NCBI GenBank assembly: GCA_902493125.1
Contig: CABUOF010000056.1
Coordinates: 1 to 12,893 of the forward strand
DNA from: an uncultured Collinsella sp.
Lineage (GTDB): Bacteria; Actinomycetota; Coriobacteriia; Coriobacteriales; Coriobacteriaceae
Length of the DNA: 12,893 bases
Direction: 5' to 3'
Positions 6,467 to 12,893 of the stretch are shown in pieces. The notes beneath the pieces are model-generated. The model was not told where the DNA came from, did not search any database, and saw only the letters and a program-made list of their open reading frames with translations. Position 1 is the stretch's first letter, and every line of letters begins with the position of its first letter. Made by a program: the position numbers and the translations under genes.

Positions 6467-9400
6467 ATGAGCAAGGAAAGCAAAGGAAGGAAGCCGGGGG
6501 CCCTTTCCCGCTGCCTGCAGTTTGCGGGGAGAAGAAAGCCCCTCGTGTTCGCCTCCATGGCGCTGGCGGTCCTATCCGCGGCGGCGTCCTTCGTCCCATA
6601 CGTGGCGATCTACTTCATGATCAGGGATGCGGTCGGGGTCTATCCGAACCTGGCCGCCGTCGACGTTTCGGCGATGACAGGCTACGCGGGCTTGGCGGTG
6701 GCGGGCATAGTCGTTGACGTGGGGTGCTATCTTGCCGCGCTTCTGTGCTCCCACGCCGCGGCATTCGACGCGCAGTACCGCACGAAGCTCGGGATCGCCG
6801 CCCACCTCGGGCGAATCCCCCTCGGGCACGTCGCCAGGCTCGGCACAGGCAGGGTCTCGAAGGTCATGGACGAGAGCGTCGGCGGAATCGAGCAGTTCAT
6901 CGGCCACTCCGTCCCGGACCTGGCGGCCACCGCTGCAGCGCCCGTCGTCTTGGTGGCGCTGCTTTTCGTCTTCGACTGGCGCTTCGGCGTCGCCACGTTG
7001 GCGGCGGTCGCCGTCGCATGCATCGTTCAGTTCTCCGGCTACGCCGACAAGCGCGTCATGGCGAGCATGGGGCGCTACCAGGAAGTGAGAGAGCAGATGG
7101 GCAACGCCGCCGTTGAGTACGTTCGCGGCATGCGCGTCGTGAAGGCCTTCGGCCAGACGGCGAGATCGTTCAAGCGGCTCGCAGACGCGATCAAGGACTA
7201 CACGGGGCTTTCCCTCGACGTCACGCTCTTCTTCCGGAACTCCATGCCGGGCTTCACGGCGATCATCAACAACGCGTACCTGTTCGTCCTGCCCGTCGGC
7301 ATACTCCTCGCCCCGGGCGCGCAGGACTGGCCGACGTTCGTGCTCTCGCTCGTCTTCTACCTCCTGTTCGTGCATTCGATATCGAGCGTGTTCGCGAAGA
7401 TTCTCTACGTGAGCGAGGACGGGATGCTCGCCCAGGCGAACATCGACCGCATCGACTCGGTACTCGGCATCGAGGAGCTCTCTTATCCCGAGGCGCCGAA
7501 AACCCCGAAGGACGCCTCGGTGTCCCTTCGGGGCGTAACTTTCTCCTACGAGGACGAAGCGAAGCCGGCGTTGCGCGACGTCTCGCTGGAAATCCCCGCC
7601 GGCACGGTATGCGCGGTCGTGGGGCCGAGCGGCTCGGGCAAATCGACGCTGGCGAACCTCGTCGCACGCTTCTGGGACGTCGATTCGGGCCAGGTTCTCG
7701 TCGGCGGCGTAAACGTCCGCGAGATGGGCCAGGACGAATTGATGGGCAGCCTCAGCCTGGTGTTCCAGGATTCCCACCTGTTCCGCGAGAGCATCGCGGA
7801 CAACATCAGGCGCGGCAAGCCGGGGGCGACCGACGACGAGGTGGTCGAGGCCGCGAAGGCCGCCCAGGCGGACGCGTTCATCAACAGCCTTCCCCACGGC
7901 TACGCCACGGTAATAGGCTCCGAGGGCGTGCACCTGTCCGGTGGAGAGCAGCAGCGGATAGCCATCGCGCGCTCGATCATCTCGGACGCGCCCATCGTGG
8001 TGCTGGACGAGGCGACCGCGTTCTCCGACCCCGAGAACGAGCATTTGATCCAGAAGGCATTCGAGAGGCTCATGGCCGGCAAGACCGTGATCATGATCGC
8101 CCACAGGCTCTCCACCGTCGTCGGCGCCGACAAGATAGTCGTGCTTGACGGCGGGCGCAAAGTCGAGGAGGGCACCCATGAAGAGCTCCTCGCCACATCA
8201 GGGACATACGCGAAGATGTGGAGCCAGTACACTGAGGCGGTCGAATGGGGCGTCGAATCAGCTCCGGGCGGCGACGAAGCCCAATCCTCCGAAGCGGCCG
8301 CCCCGCATGTGGCGCAGGATGCTTCCGCCGGCGAGCACGACCCTGCGGAGAAATCCGGCAAGCCGTCGAACGGCAGGGCGCCATGGCTTCAGAGGGCGTT
8401 CAACCTTTCCGGCGAGGACTACGCCGGACTCAAGCGCTCGGCCCTCGCGTGCACCTTGAGCGATCTGGCGCTCATGATCCCCTTCGTCTGCACGGTCGCG
8501 GCGTTCGCGGCTCTCGTGGGGACCCTTGCGGGCGAGCCGTTCGACGCCGCCACGCTCTGGGCTATCTTCGCCGTGGGGCTTGCGGGGATGGCGGTGGTCT
8601 TCATCGCTTCGAGAAACGACTACGAGAAAACCTACGTGGCCGCGTACACCGAGTCCGAAGGCACCCGCTTGCGCCTCGCCGACCACCTGAGGAAGCTGCC
8701 CATGAGCTTCTTCAACCGCCGGGACACGACCGACGTTGCCGACCGCATCATGGGGGACGTGACGGCACAGAAGTCCATGCTCTCCTCGACGCTCCCGCAG
8801 CTCATCGCTGGAATCGTGTCGACCGTGGTCATCTGCGTGATGTTGGCATTCTTCGATTGGAGGCTCGCCTGCTGCGTTATGGTCACGCTTCCGCTTTCGG
8901 CGGGGGTCATCGCCTTGAGCCGACGCCATCAGTCGCGCCTTTTCGAAAGGCAGAACCGCGTCCGCCTGGATGCGCTGGCGCGCGTGCAGGACTACCTCGA
9001 GGGCATCAAGGACATAAGGGCCTGCGGGGCGGTGGGCAAGGACTCCGCTGCCATGGAGCAGGCGATGCTCGAGCTCAAGAGGGTGACGATGCGGGTCGAG
9101 CTCGCCGTCGACGTCTCCGTCTCCCTTGCGAGCGCCATCCTTCGCTCTGGAGTCGGGCTGACCGCCTGCGCCGGCGCGATGCTTCTCGCTTCCGGCGGCG
9201 TTGACTTCATGGTTCTGCTCATGTTCCTGCTCATCGTTTCGCGTGTGTACAGCCCCATTCTCGCCCTTGTGTCCCAGCTGCCCAACCTTCTCAACCTGTC
9301 GACCAAGACAGCCCGGATCAAGGCGGTCATGGACGAGCCTGAAGCGAAGGGCTCTGCCCCGGCGGATGTCTCCGGCCATAGCCTGTCTTTCCAAAACGTC

Positions 9401-10156
9401 CGGTTCGGGTACGGCGACGAGGAAGTCCTCCACGGCATCAGCTTCGACGCGCAGGAAGGAAAAGTCACCGCCCTTGTCGGGCCGAGCGGCTCGGGCAAGT
9501 CGACCTGCGCCCAGCTGGCGGCGAAATTCTGGGAGCCTGACAGCGGCAGGATCCTCTGCTCGGGCAAGGACATCGCCGGGTTCTCCGAGGAATCGTGGCT
9601 CGCGCACGTCTCCATAGTCTTCCAGGACGTGATTCTTTTCGACGACACGGTCGCGAACAACATCCGGATTGGTCGCGAGGGAGCTTCTGACGAAGAGGTG
9701 GCCGAGGCTGCAAGGACGGCGCACTGCCTGGAGTTCATCGAGAAGCTTCCCCAGGGGTTCGACACGATGCTGGGCGAGAACGGCGCCTCTCTCTCGGGCG
9801 GGGAGCGTTGGCGCCTCTCCATTGCGAGGGCCCTTCTGAAAGACGCGCCCGTGGTGCTCCTCGACGAGGCGACCGCCTCGCTCGACCCCGAGAACGAGAC
9901 GCTTATCCAGAGAGCGGTCGGAACCCTGTGCGCAGGCAAAACGGTAGTCGTCATCGCCCATCGAATGAGAACCGTCGCCAATGCGGATAAGATCGTCGTT
10001 CTCGACGACGGGCGCGTGGCGGAGGAGGGGAACCACAAGACGCTGCTTGCCGAAGACGGACTGTACGCGAGGCTGTGGAGGCTCCAGCAGGAAAGCTCGT
10101 CGTGGACCGCTCCCGCCGACGGGAGCGGTGCCGACAATGTTCTGACGGGCAGATGA
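6467..10156 (+). CDS. Fused two-half ABC transporter (TMD-NBD-TMD-NBD), YbtP/YbtQ-IrtA/IrtB-like
   Basis: A 1229-residue protein joining two exporter-fold half-transporters that are normally separate ~580-600-residue genes. Half 1: membrane domain about 20-320, then Walker A GPSGSGKST (about 385), signature LSGGEQQR (about 490), Walker B IVVLDE (about 510), H-loop IAHRLST. An Ala/Glu-rich linker (about 590-645) leads to half 2: membrane domain about 655-955, with PMSFFNRRDTTDVADRIMGD. It then has Walker A GPSGSGKST (about 1005), LSGGERWR (about 1110), VVLLDE (about 1129) and IAHRMRT. Both catalytic glutamates are present; the first D-loop is unusual (DEATAFSD) while the second is canonical (DEATASLD). 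Motifs place both halves near the siderophore importers YbtPQ and IrtAB, which import despite the exporter fold. Start ATG 6467 has GAGG 6 bases upstream. Last complete gene of the ECF operon; substrate and direction unproven. Confidence 0.9.
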   Translation: MSKESKGRKPGALSRCLQFAGRRKPLVFASMALAVLSAAASFVPYVAIYFMIRDAVGVYPNLAAVDVSAMTGYAGLAVAGIVVDVGCYLAALLCSHAAAFDAQYRTKLGIAAHLGRIPLGHVARLGTGRVSKVMDESVGGIEQFIGHSVPDLAATAAAPVVLVALLFVFDWRFGVATLAAVAVACIVQFSGYADKRVMASMGRYQEVREQMGNAAVEYVRGMRVVKAFGQTARSFKRLADAIKDYTGLSLDVTLFFRNSMPGFTAIINNAYLFVLPVGILLAPGAQDWPTFVLSLVFYLLFVHSISSVFAKILYVSEDGMLAQANIDRIDSVLGIEELSYPEAPKTPKDASVSLRGVTFSYEDEAKPALRDVSLEIPAGTVCAVVGPSGSGKSTLANLVARFWDVDSGQVLVGGVNVREMGQDELMGSLSLVFQDSHLFRESIADNIRRGKPGATDDEVVEAAKAAQADAFINSLPHGYATVIGSEGVHLSGGEQQRIAIARSIISDAPIVVLDEATAFSDPENEHLIQKAFERLMAGKTVIMIAHRLSTVVGADKIVVLDGGRKVEEGTHEELLATSGTYAKMWSQYTEAVEWGVESAPGGDEAQSSEAAAPHVAQDASAGEHDPAEKSGKPSNGRAPWLQRAFNLSGEDYAGLKRSALACTLSDLALMIPFVCTVAAFAALVGTLAGEPFDAATLWAIFAVGLAGMAVVFIASRNDYEKTYVAAYTESEGTRLRLADHLRKLPMSFFNRRDTTDVADRIMGDVTAQKSMLSSTLPQLIAGIVSTVVICVMLAFFDWRLACCVMVTLPLSAGVIALSRRHQSRLFERQNRVRLDALARVQDYLEGIKDIRACGAVGKDSAAMEQAMLELKRVTMRVELAVDVSVSLASAILRSGVGLTACAGAMLLASGGVDFMVLLMFLLIVSRVYSPILALVSQLPNLLNLSTKTARIKAVMDEPEAKGSAPADVSGHSLSFQNVRFGYGDEEVLHGISFDAQEGKVTALVGPSGSGKSTCAQLAAKFWEPDSGRILCSGKDIAGFSEESWLAHVSIVFQDVILFDDTVANNIRIGREGASDEEVAEAARTAHCLEFIEKLPQGFDTMLGENGASLSGGERWRLSIARALLKDAPVVLLDEATASLDPENETLIQRAVGTLCAGKTVVVIAHRMRTVANADKIVVLDDGRVAEEGNHKTLLAEDGLYARLWRLQQESSSWTAPADGSGADNVLTGR

Positions 10157-10480
10157 GCAGACGCGGATGACGAGGCAATCCTCGTCATCCGCACCGAGCG
10201 CGGGTTCTGCCGCAATGTCGACATCGCGGAGCGTATGGGCGTCACCAAGGCGCTCTCGGACCTCGGCGCTGCCGTCCTCGTCCGCATGTTCGGCCATGAC
10301 GTGCGCCTTACAGAGGAGGGCGAGCGCGCCGCATCGGCGACGCTCGAACGTCATCGCTTCTTCGAGCGGCTGCTCGTCGAGTCAGGCGTGGACGCCGAGA
10401 CCGCCTCGGCGGAGGCCTGCCGCATAGAGCACTGCCTGTCAGAGGACTCCTACAGACGTTTCGCGGCCTATCTCGGGAGC
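10157..10480 (+). pseudogene. Remnant of a DtxR/IdeR/MntR-type metal-dependent repressor
   Basis: Immediately after the ABC transporter TGA, and in the same reading frame, the sequence continues with unmistakable DtxR-family features. These are EAILVIRTERGFCRNVDIAE, then RLTEEGERAASATLERHRFFERLL, and the metal-ligand motif ACRIEHCLSEDS (Cys as in DtxR rather than Glu as in MntR). The usual N-terminus (start Met and first helix with metal ligands) is missing. The recognition helix reads VTKALSDL, where family members have an extra PSVSK-like step, so about five residues appear deleted in frame. The frame then runs to 10864 with non-homologous sequence. The first possible ATG (10235) would omit half the HTH. 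Most likely a decayed iron- or manganese-responsive repressor once serving this transport locus. Confidence 0.7.
10163..10192. repeat. Perfect 13-bp hairpin just after the ABC transporter stop codon
   Basis: GCGGATGACGAGG (10163-10175) and CCTCGTCATCCGC (10180-10192) are perfect inverted arms with a CAAT loop, beginning six bases after the stop codon. The second arm is also the coding sequence for LVIR of the repressor remnant. No T run follows, so it is not a classical intrinsic terminator. It may stabilise the 3' end of the transport mRNA or pause transcription, or mark a rearrangement. Confidence 0.65.
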
Positions 10481-10959
10481 CGACGAGCTGCCGCTCGTCT
10501 ATCTCCTTGTCGCACAATCACCTCTTTCAATAGGCCGCGTCCCAACGAATGGGTACCATTTACCCGTGTGCACCTGGGACAACGGGCTGAAAAAACCTGC
10601 GCAAAGCCACTCGCAGAACACGCAACACCAAACACGACAAAAGAGGCGAACGACAGATGCCGGACCCTGGACGACAGCACCGCGGAAGAGAAGCATTCCA
10701 ACCACAACCGAACAACTCCAGCTACTAGGCAGGCGCCTGCATGGGCGCCTTTTACTTTTCAGGGACTTAGCTGCCTGCTAAGGCGTGCGGCTCATGGCCG
10801 TTTCGTGAAGGCCCGGCCAGCTCGACCCACCTCGACCCATCTCCACTCGCGCCGTGCTCACTAATCGCCATCAGGCGGTTCAATCGTCGCGCAGACGAAA
10901 AGGCACACGGTGTCGTGCGGTGTCCTCGCGCGGTGCCGCACGGGAAGATTGGAGGAACC
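10481..10959. other. Non-coding stretch: T-poor segment, terminator, short repeats
   Basis: No credible gene is seen. From about 10571 to 10725 the plus strand is strikingly poor in T and rich in A and C, and it ends at the terminator 10731-10760. Beyond that are CTTAGC/GCTAAG arms (10766-10782), a tandem CTCGACCCA (10821-10829 and 10831-10839) and GTGCGG/CCGCAC arms (10915-10941) ahead of the excisionase-like gene. A frame 10566-10781 (GTG start) lacks a ribosome binding site and any known domain. Confidence 0.5.
10731..10760 (+). terminator. Intrinsic terminator
   Basis: AGGCGCC (10731-10737) and GGCGCCT (10744-10750) form a perfect 7-bp GC-rich stem with a 6-base loop. It is followed by TTTACTTTT, a good rho-independent terminator on the plus strand. 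It lies about 575 bases after the ABC transporter stop, so it ends either read-through of the transport operon across the repressor remnant or a separate short transcript from the T-poor segment. Confidence 0.7.
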
Positions 10960-11178
10960 ATGGCACGCACAGCCGAATGCGCCGCGCCCGAGGGAAGCCA
11001 AGATCGGGACGAATGGATGACGGTGATCGAGATGCAGGAGTACATGAGGGCGAGCCGAAACAAGGCATACGACCTCATCTGGTCGGGCGAGATCAACTCG
11101 TACAGGCTCGGAAGGAAGCTCCTGGTTTCGAGGGCGTCAGTGGACGCCTACATCGAGTCGAGGAGCGGGAGGAAATGA
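10960..11178 (+). CDS. Excisionase-like helix-turn-helix DNA-binding protein
   Basis: A 72-residue protein. After a short polar lead, residues about 24-68 form a MerR-like/HTH_17 excisionase domain: WMTVIEMQEYMRASRNKAYDLI, then the wing YRLGRKLLVSRASVDAYIES. Such proteins are accessory factors that bend DNA for integrase-driven excision, or small regulators in mobile elements. The ATG at 10960 is chosen because GGAGG lies just upstream. The expected integrase neighbour is absent, and the next gene is a broken DUF3800 gene, so this is probably a leftover of an integrated element; the reading frame itself is intact. Confidence 0.8.
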   Translation: MARTAECAAPEGSQDRDEWMTVIEMQEYMRASRNKAYDLIWSGEINSYRLGRKLLVSRASVDAYIESRSGRK

Positions 11179-11256
11179 CGGCGGCGACCGCCCCGGGAGC
11201 CGCCCGCGGCCGGGCACGCAAGGGAACCTCGAGACGAGAGGAGCTCGAGGACGACC

Positions 11257-11514
11257 ATGACCAAAAGCATTAGCAGGAGCCAGGTGAGGCCCATCGCATC
11301 GACCAACGCGTTATTCGGCGGCGGCAAGGCTCGCTACTACCTGCTCACACTCGTCTTCCACGACCAGGCAGACAGCATCGCCGAAGCGGTCAAGGGCTAT
11401 GAGGTCAAGCTTGCCAGGGCTGACCTCCCCAACATCCCGTTCCACTCCGAGCCCCTCATGAACGGACACAAGGACTTACTGCATGATTCGTATGTTATAG
11501 TTAGATGTCTCTAA
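11257..11514 (+). pseudogene. DUF3800 protein fragment, broken at both ends
   Basis: 85 residues from an ATG preceded by AGGA. The middle, KARYYLLTLVFHDQADSI through ADLPNIPFHSEPLMNGHKD, matches the style of DUF3800 proteins, which are usually over 200 residues and common in mobile DNA. The family's N-terminal acidic DESG motif is missing, although MTKSIS looks like a true start, suggesting an internal deletion near residues 8-12. After LMNGHKD (about 11475) the homology stops and the frame reads a short unrelated tail into the promoter of the following operon. The break coincides with the drop in GC, marking an insertion or deletion junction. Confidence 0.6.
11493..11501 (+). promoter_or_regulatory. 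Extended -10 promoter of the methyltransferase operon
   Basis: TGT followed by TATAGT (11496-11501) gives an extended -10 element (TGn plus a 5/6 match to TATAAT), about 33 bases before the first methyltransferase ATG. No good -35 is seen, which extended -10 promoters can tolerate. The adjacent dyad overlaps the -10 and start site. Confidence 0.5.
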
Positions 11515-11518
11515 CTAT
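11497..11518. promoter_or_regulatory. 9-bp operator-like dyad over the methyltransferase promoter
   Basis: ATAGTTAGA (11497-11505) and TCTAACTAT (11510-11518) are perfect inverted arms with a 4-base centre. They cover the -10 box and the likely transcription start, the classic place for a repressor. The arms contain GTTAG/CTAAC, which also occur in DtxR/IdeR boxes, but the spacing differs (6 bases here against 1), so assigning a DtxR-type regulator is speculative. As RNA it could form a short hairpin but has no T run. Confidence 0.6.
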
Positions 11519-11533
11519 TTGGGGGCGATAGCA

Positions 11534-12163
11534 ATGCACGAACGCAAGGGCTTCTGGGACAAGAATGCCGGTCGGTACGACCGTTTCATGCGAAAGGACC
11601 GGGCGACATATGAGAAGATGTATGAGCTGATCAGGCCGGTGGTGAAAGCAAAAACCGTACTGGAGGTTGCCACCGGCACGGGGCTTATCGCAAAGAGCAT
11701 CGTAAATGCGGCGGCGCACATCGAGGCTACGGACGCTTCTGCAAAGATGATCCTTGAAGCAAAGCGGGACAATCAATCCGCAAAGCTGCACTTTTCCGTA
11801 CAAGATATGTTCCGCCTGCCCTATGCACAGAAGTCCTTTGATGTGGTGATCGCGTCCAACGCGCTTCACATAGTGCCGCATCCGGAAAAGGCCCTGCAAG
11901 AAATCAGGCGGGTGCTGAAAGACGACGGCGTGCTCATCGCGCCAACCTTCACCCACGCGGGGAGCTCGGTTTCCGGCAAGGCAAAAGCCTTTTTTATGCG
12001 TATGGCGGGATTCCCCCTCCACAGCAGGTGGACAAGCGAGGAATACCTACGTTTCCTGCGTCAAAACGGCTGGGCAGTGCAGAAAAGCGCGGTGCTGAAG
12101 GCCTCGTTCCCGTTGACCTATGCGGAATGCACGAAATCGGAGGGGCCAGATGTCGTTCTTTGA
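11534..12163 (+). CDS. Class I SAM-dependent methyltransferase (UbiE/Methyltransf_11 type)
   Basis: A 209-residue soluble methyltransferase. Motif I is VLEVATGTGLIAK (about 47-59), followed by an acidic residue after the second strand (EATDAS), VQDMFRLPYAQKSFDVVIASNALHIV (motifs II-III region, with DVVIASNALH as motif II) and the helix/strand EIRRVLKDDGVLIAP typical of the family. It transfers a methyl group from S-adenosylmethionine to a small molecule that cannot be inferred. The ATG at 11534 is chosen, with GGGGG eight bases upstream; a TTG at 11519 would lie in the operator region. GC content is clearly lower than in the transport operon (about 53% in a sampled 60 bases against about 70% in the ABC gene), consistent with transfer from Firmicutes-like DNA. 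First gene of an overlapping operon. Confidence 0.88.
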   Translation: MHERKGFWDKNAGRYDRFMRKDRATYEKMYELIRPVVKAKTVLEVATGTGLIAKSIVNAAAHIEATDASAKMILEAKRDNQSAKLHFSVQDMFRLPYAQKSFDVVIASNALHIVPHPEKALQEIRRVLKDDGVLIAPTFTHAGSSVSGKAKAFFMRMAGFPLHSRWTSEEYLRFLRQNGWAVQKSAVLKASFPLTYAECTKSEGPDVVL

Positions 12164-12755
12164 AAACACCCGCAAGCCCGTGGGTCTCGGCGGAAAACTT
12201 ATGGTTGCCATGATGAATCTGGGCCACAGCCCTGTGGCGCGGTGGGGACTTCGATTTCTACGACTTGCACCAAATGCCAAGGTGCTGGATTGCGGCTGCG
12301 GCGGCGGGGCGAACATAAAACGGCTGCTGAAAAAATGCCCGCATGGCGTCGTCAAGGGCATCGACTATTCGCCCGTCAGCGTGGAGAAGACTAGAAAGCT
12401 CAACCGAATTGCGATTCAGGAGGGGCGTTGCGCCGTTCTGCAAGGCAGCGTGGCGGATATGGCGTTTGAGGATAGCTGTTTCGATGCTGTCACGGCCATT
12501 GAGACCGTCTATTTTTGGCCTGATTTGCCCCGATGCTTCCGTGAGGTCCGGCGGACGCTGAAGCCAGGCGGGACAATTCTTATCTGCAACGAGAGCAATG
12601 GCGATACGGACAAGGACGAAAGGTGGACGCAGATCATCGGCGGCATGACCATCTACAAGGACATTGAATTAAAGGCGTGTCTGGAGCAGGCGGGTTTTCA
12701 CGAGGTGCAGATACGCAAAAAGAAAAGGTGGCTCTGCGTCACGGCGCGGAAGTAA
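12150..12755 (+). CDS. Class I SAM-dependent methyltransferase
   Basis: A 201-residue protein with a distinctive N-terminus (SFFENTRKP, GGKLMVAMMNLGHSPVARWGL), motif I VLDCGCGGGANIKRLL (about 46-61), KGIDYSPVSVEKTR, and FDAVTAIETVYFWPDLPRCF as the motif II region, then REVRRTLKPGGTILICNES. The YFWP segment and NES end are typical of a methyltransferase subfamily common in gut Clostridia. It overlaps the previous gene by 14 bases and its GGAGGGG ribosome binding site lies within that gene, so translation is probably coupled. The earlier in-frame ATG at 12120 lacks a ribosome binding site and is rejected. Substrate unknown; pairing with the first enzyme suggests two methylations in one pathway or a heterodimer. 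Confidence 0.88.
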   Translation: MSFFENTRKPVGLGGKLMVAMMNLGHSPVARWGLRFLRLAPNAKVLDCGCGGGANIKRLLKKCPHGVVKGIDYSPVSVEKTRKLNRIAIQEGRCAVLQGSVADMAFEDSCFDAVTAIETVYFWPDLPRCFREVRRTLKPGGTILICNESNGDTDKDERWTQIIGGMTIYKDIELKACLEQAGFHEVQIRKKKRWLCVTARK

Positions 12756-12874
12756 GGGTATCAAGCACGGGCATTTTTGCATCCATCCTGTACATGGCGA
12801 TAGGCATGACGGTCATAGCGGCTGTGCTGGCGGCAATTATGACAGTTTTTATTCACCGAGGAAGGAACCTATGA
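12728..12874 (+). CDS. Very small single-helix membrane protein
   Basis: About 38-48 residues: a short polar lead, one strong transmembrane helix (IFASILYMAIGMTVIAAVLA and onward) and a basic tail FIHRGRNL, suggesting the C-terminus is cytoplasmic. The start is uncertain. GTG at 12728, inside the end of the methyltransferase gene, is the only upstream standard start close by and has a poor ribosome binding site, while the sequence around 12756-12764 looks like a start region without a start codon. The stop overlaps the next gene's ATG as ATGA (12871-12874), which supports it being a real coupled gene. Function unknown; such proteins often stabilise membrane complexes. Confidence 0.55.
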   Translation: MALRHGAEVRVSSTGIFASILYMAIGMTVIAAVLAAIMTVFIHRGRNL

Positions 12875-12893
12875 AATGTAAAATCGAGAAAAA
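12871..12893 (+). CDS. Start of a further gene, cut by the window end
   Basis: The ATG at 12871 overlaps the preceding stop by 4 bases and has GGAAGGA about 5 bases upstream. Seven residues are visible (MKCKIEK), too few to identify the product. It shows that the methyltransferase operon continues beyond the window. Confidence 0.6.

Noticed and set aside
6572..8179. 535-codon minus-strand frame
   Set aside because: Antisense to the first half of the fused ABC transporter; charged, low-complexity translation without domains.
8258..10354. 698-codon minus-strand frame
   Set aside because: Antisense to the second half of the ABC transporter and the repressor remnant; long only because of GC-rich codon structure.
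10566..10781. 71-codon frame as a leader peptide or small protein
   Set aside because: No ribosome binding site, reads through the terminator hairpin, and its composition simply reflects the T-poor segment.
10235..10864. 209-codon frame as an intact regulator
   Set aside because: Homology covers only the first part and begins upstream of this ATG; the start would cut the HTH and the tail after about 10480 is unrelated, so it is treated as a remnant.
1..12893. CRISPR array, tRNA or rRNA genes
   Set aside because: No regularly spaced repeats, no tRNA cloverleaf with a T-loop consensus and no rRNA-like sequence were seen by eye on either strand.

Overview
The window suggests a GC-rich gut actinobacterium of the Coriobacteriia (Eggerthellaceae type such as Eggerthella, Gordonibacter or Adlercreutzia). 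This is inferred from codon use, frequent TTG/GTG starts and gene families; no rRNA or marker gene is present to prove it. Most of the window is strongly GC-rich. Two parts are visibly less so: the non-coding stretch at 238-1032 and the last ~1.4 kb (from about 11480), which looks imported.

Layout. 1-237 is the 3' end of a sensor histidine kinase. 238-1032 has no convincing gene but holds several inverted repeats. 1033-2298 (minus) is a stand-alone AAA/DUF4143 ATPase whose promoter is overlapped by an 11-bp inverted repeat. 2439-3476 (minus) is an AraC-family regulator, divergent from a four-gene transport operon at 3613-10156: EcfT, a double-ATPase EcfA, an MptD/Trep_Strep-type ECF S component, and a 1229-residue fused ABC transporter that joins two YbtP/YbtQ (IrtA/IrtB)-like halves. 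Directly after its stop codon, in the same frame, lies a decayed DtxR/IdeR-like metal-dependent repressor (10157-10480). A T-poor non-coding stretch ending in a good intrinsic terminator follows. Next come a small excisionase-like HTH protein (10960-11178) and a DUF3800 gene broken at both ends (11257-11514), which look like debris of a mobile element. At about 11480 the sequence changes abruptly to a lower-GC operon with its own extended -10 promoter and a 9-bp operator-like dyad. That operon holds two overlapping class I SAM methyltransferase genes, a tiny one-helix membrane protein and the first codons of another gene that runs off the window.

How it may work together. The ECF module (S + T + AA') is an import machine. 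The fused exporter-fold ABC protein belongs by its motifs to the subfamily that includes siderophore importers. An AraC regulator (as YbtA is in the yersiniabactin system) and a ferric-regulator remnant sit at its two ends. Inference: this is a metal-chelate or tetrapyrrole/siderophore-like uptake locus, AraC-controlled and formerly also under a DtxR-type repressor. The substrate cannot be read from the sequence. Whether the methyltransferase operon belongs functionally to this locus or is only a neighbouring import is open.
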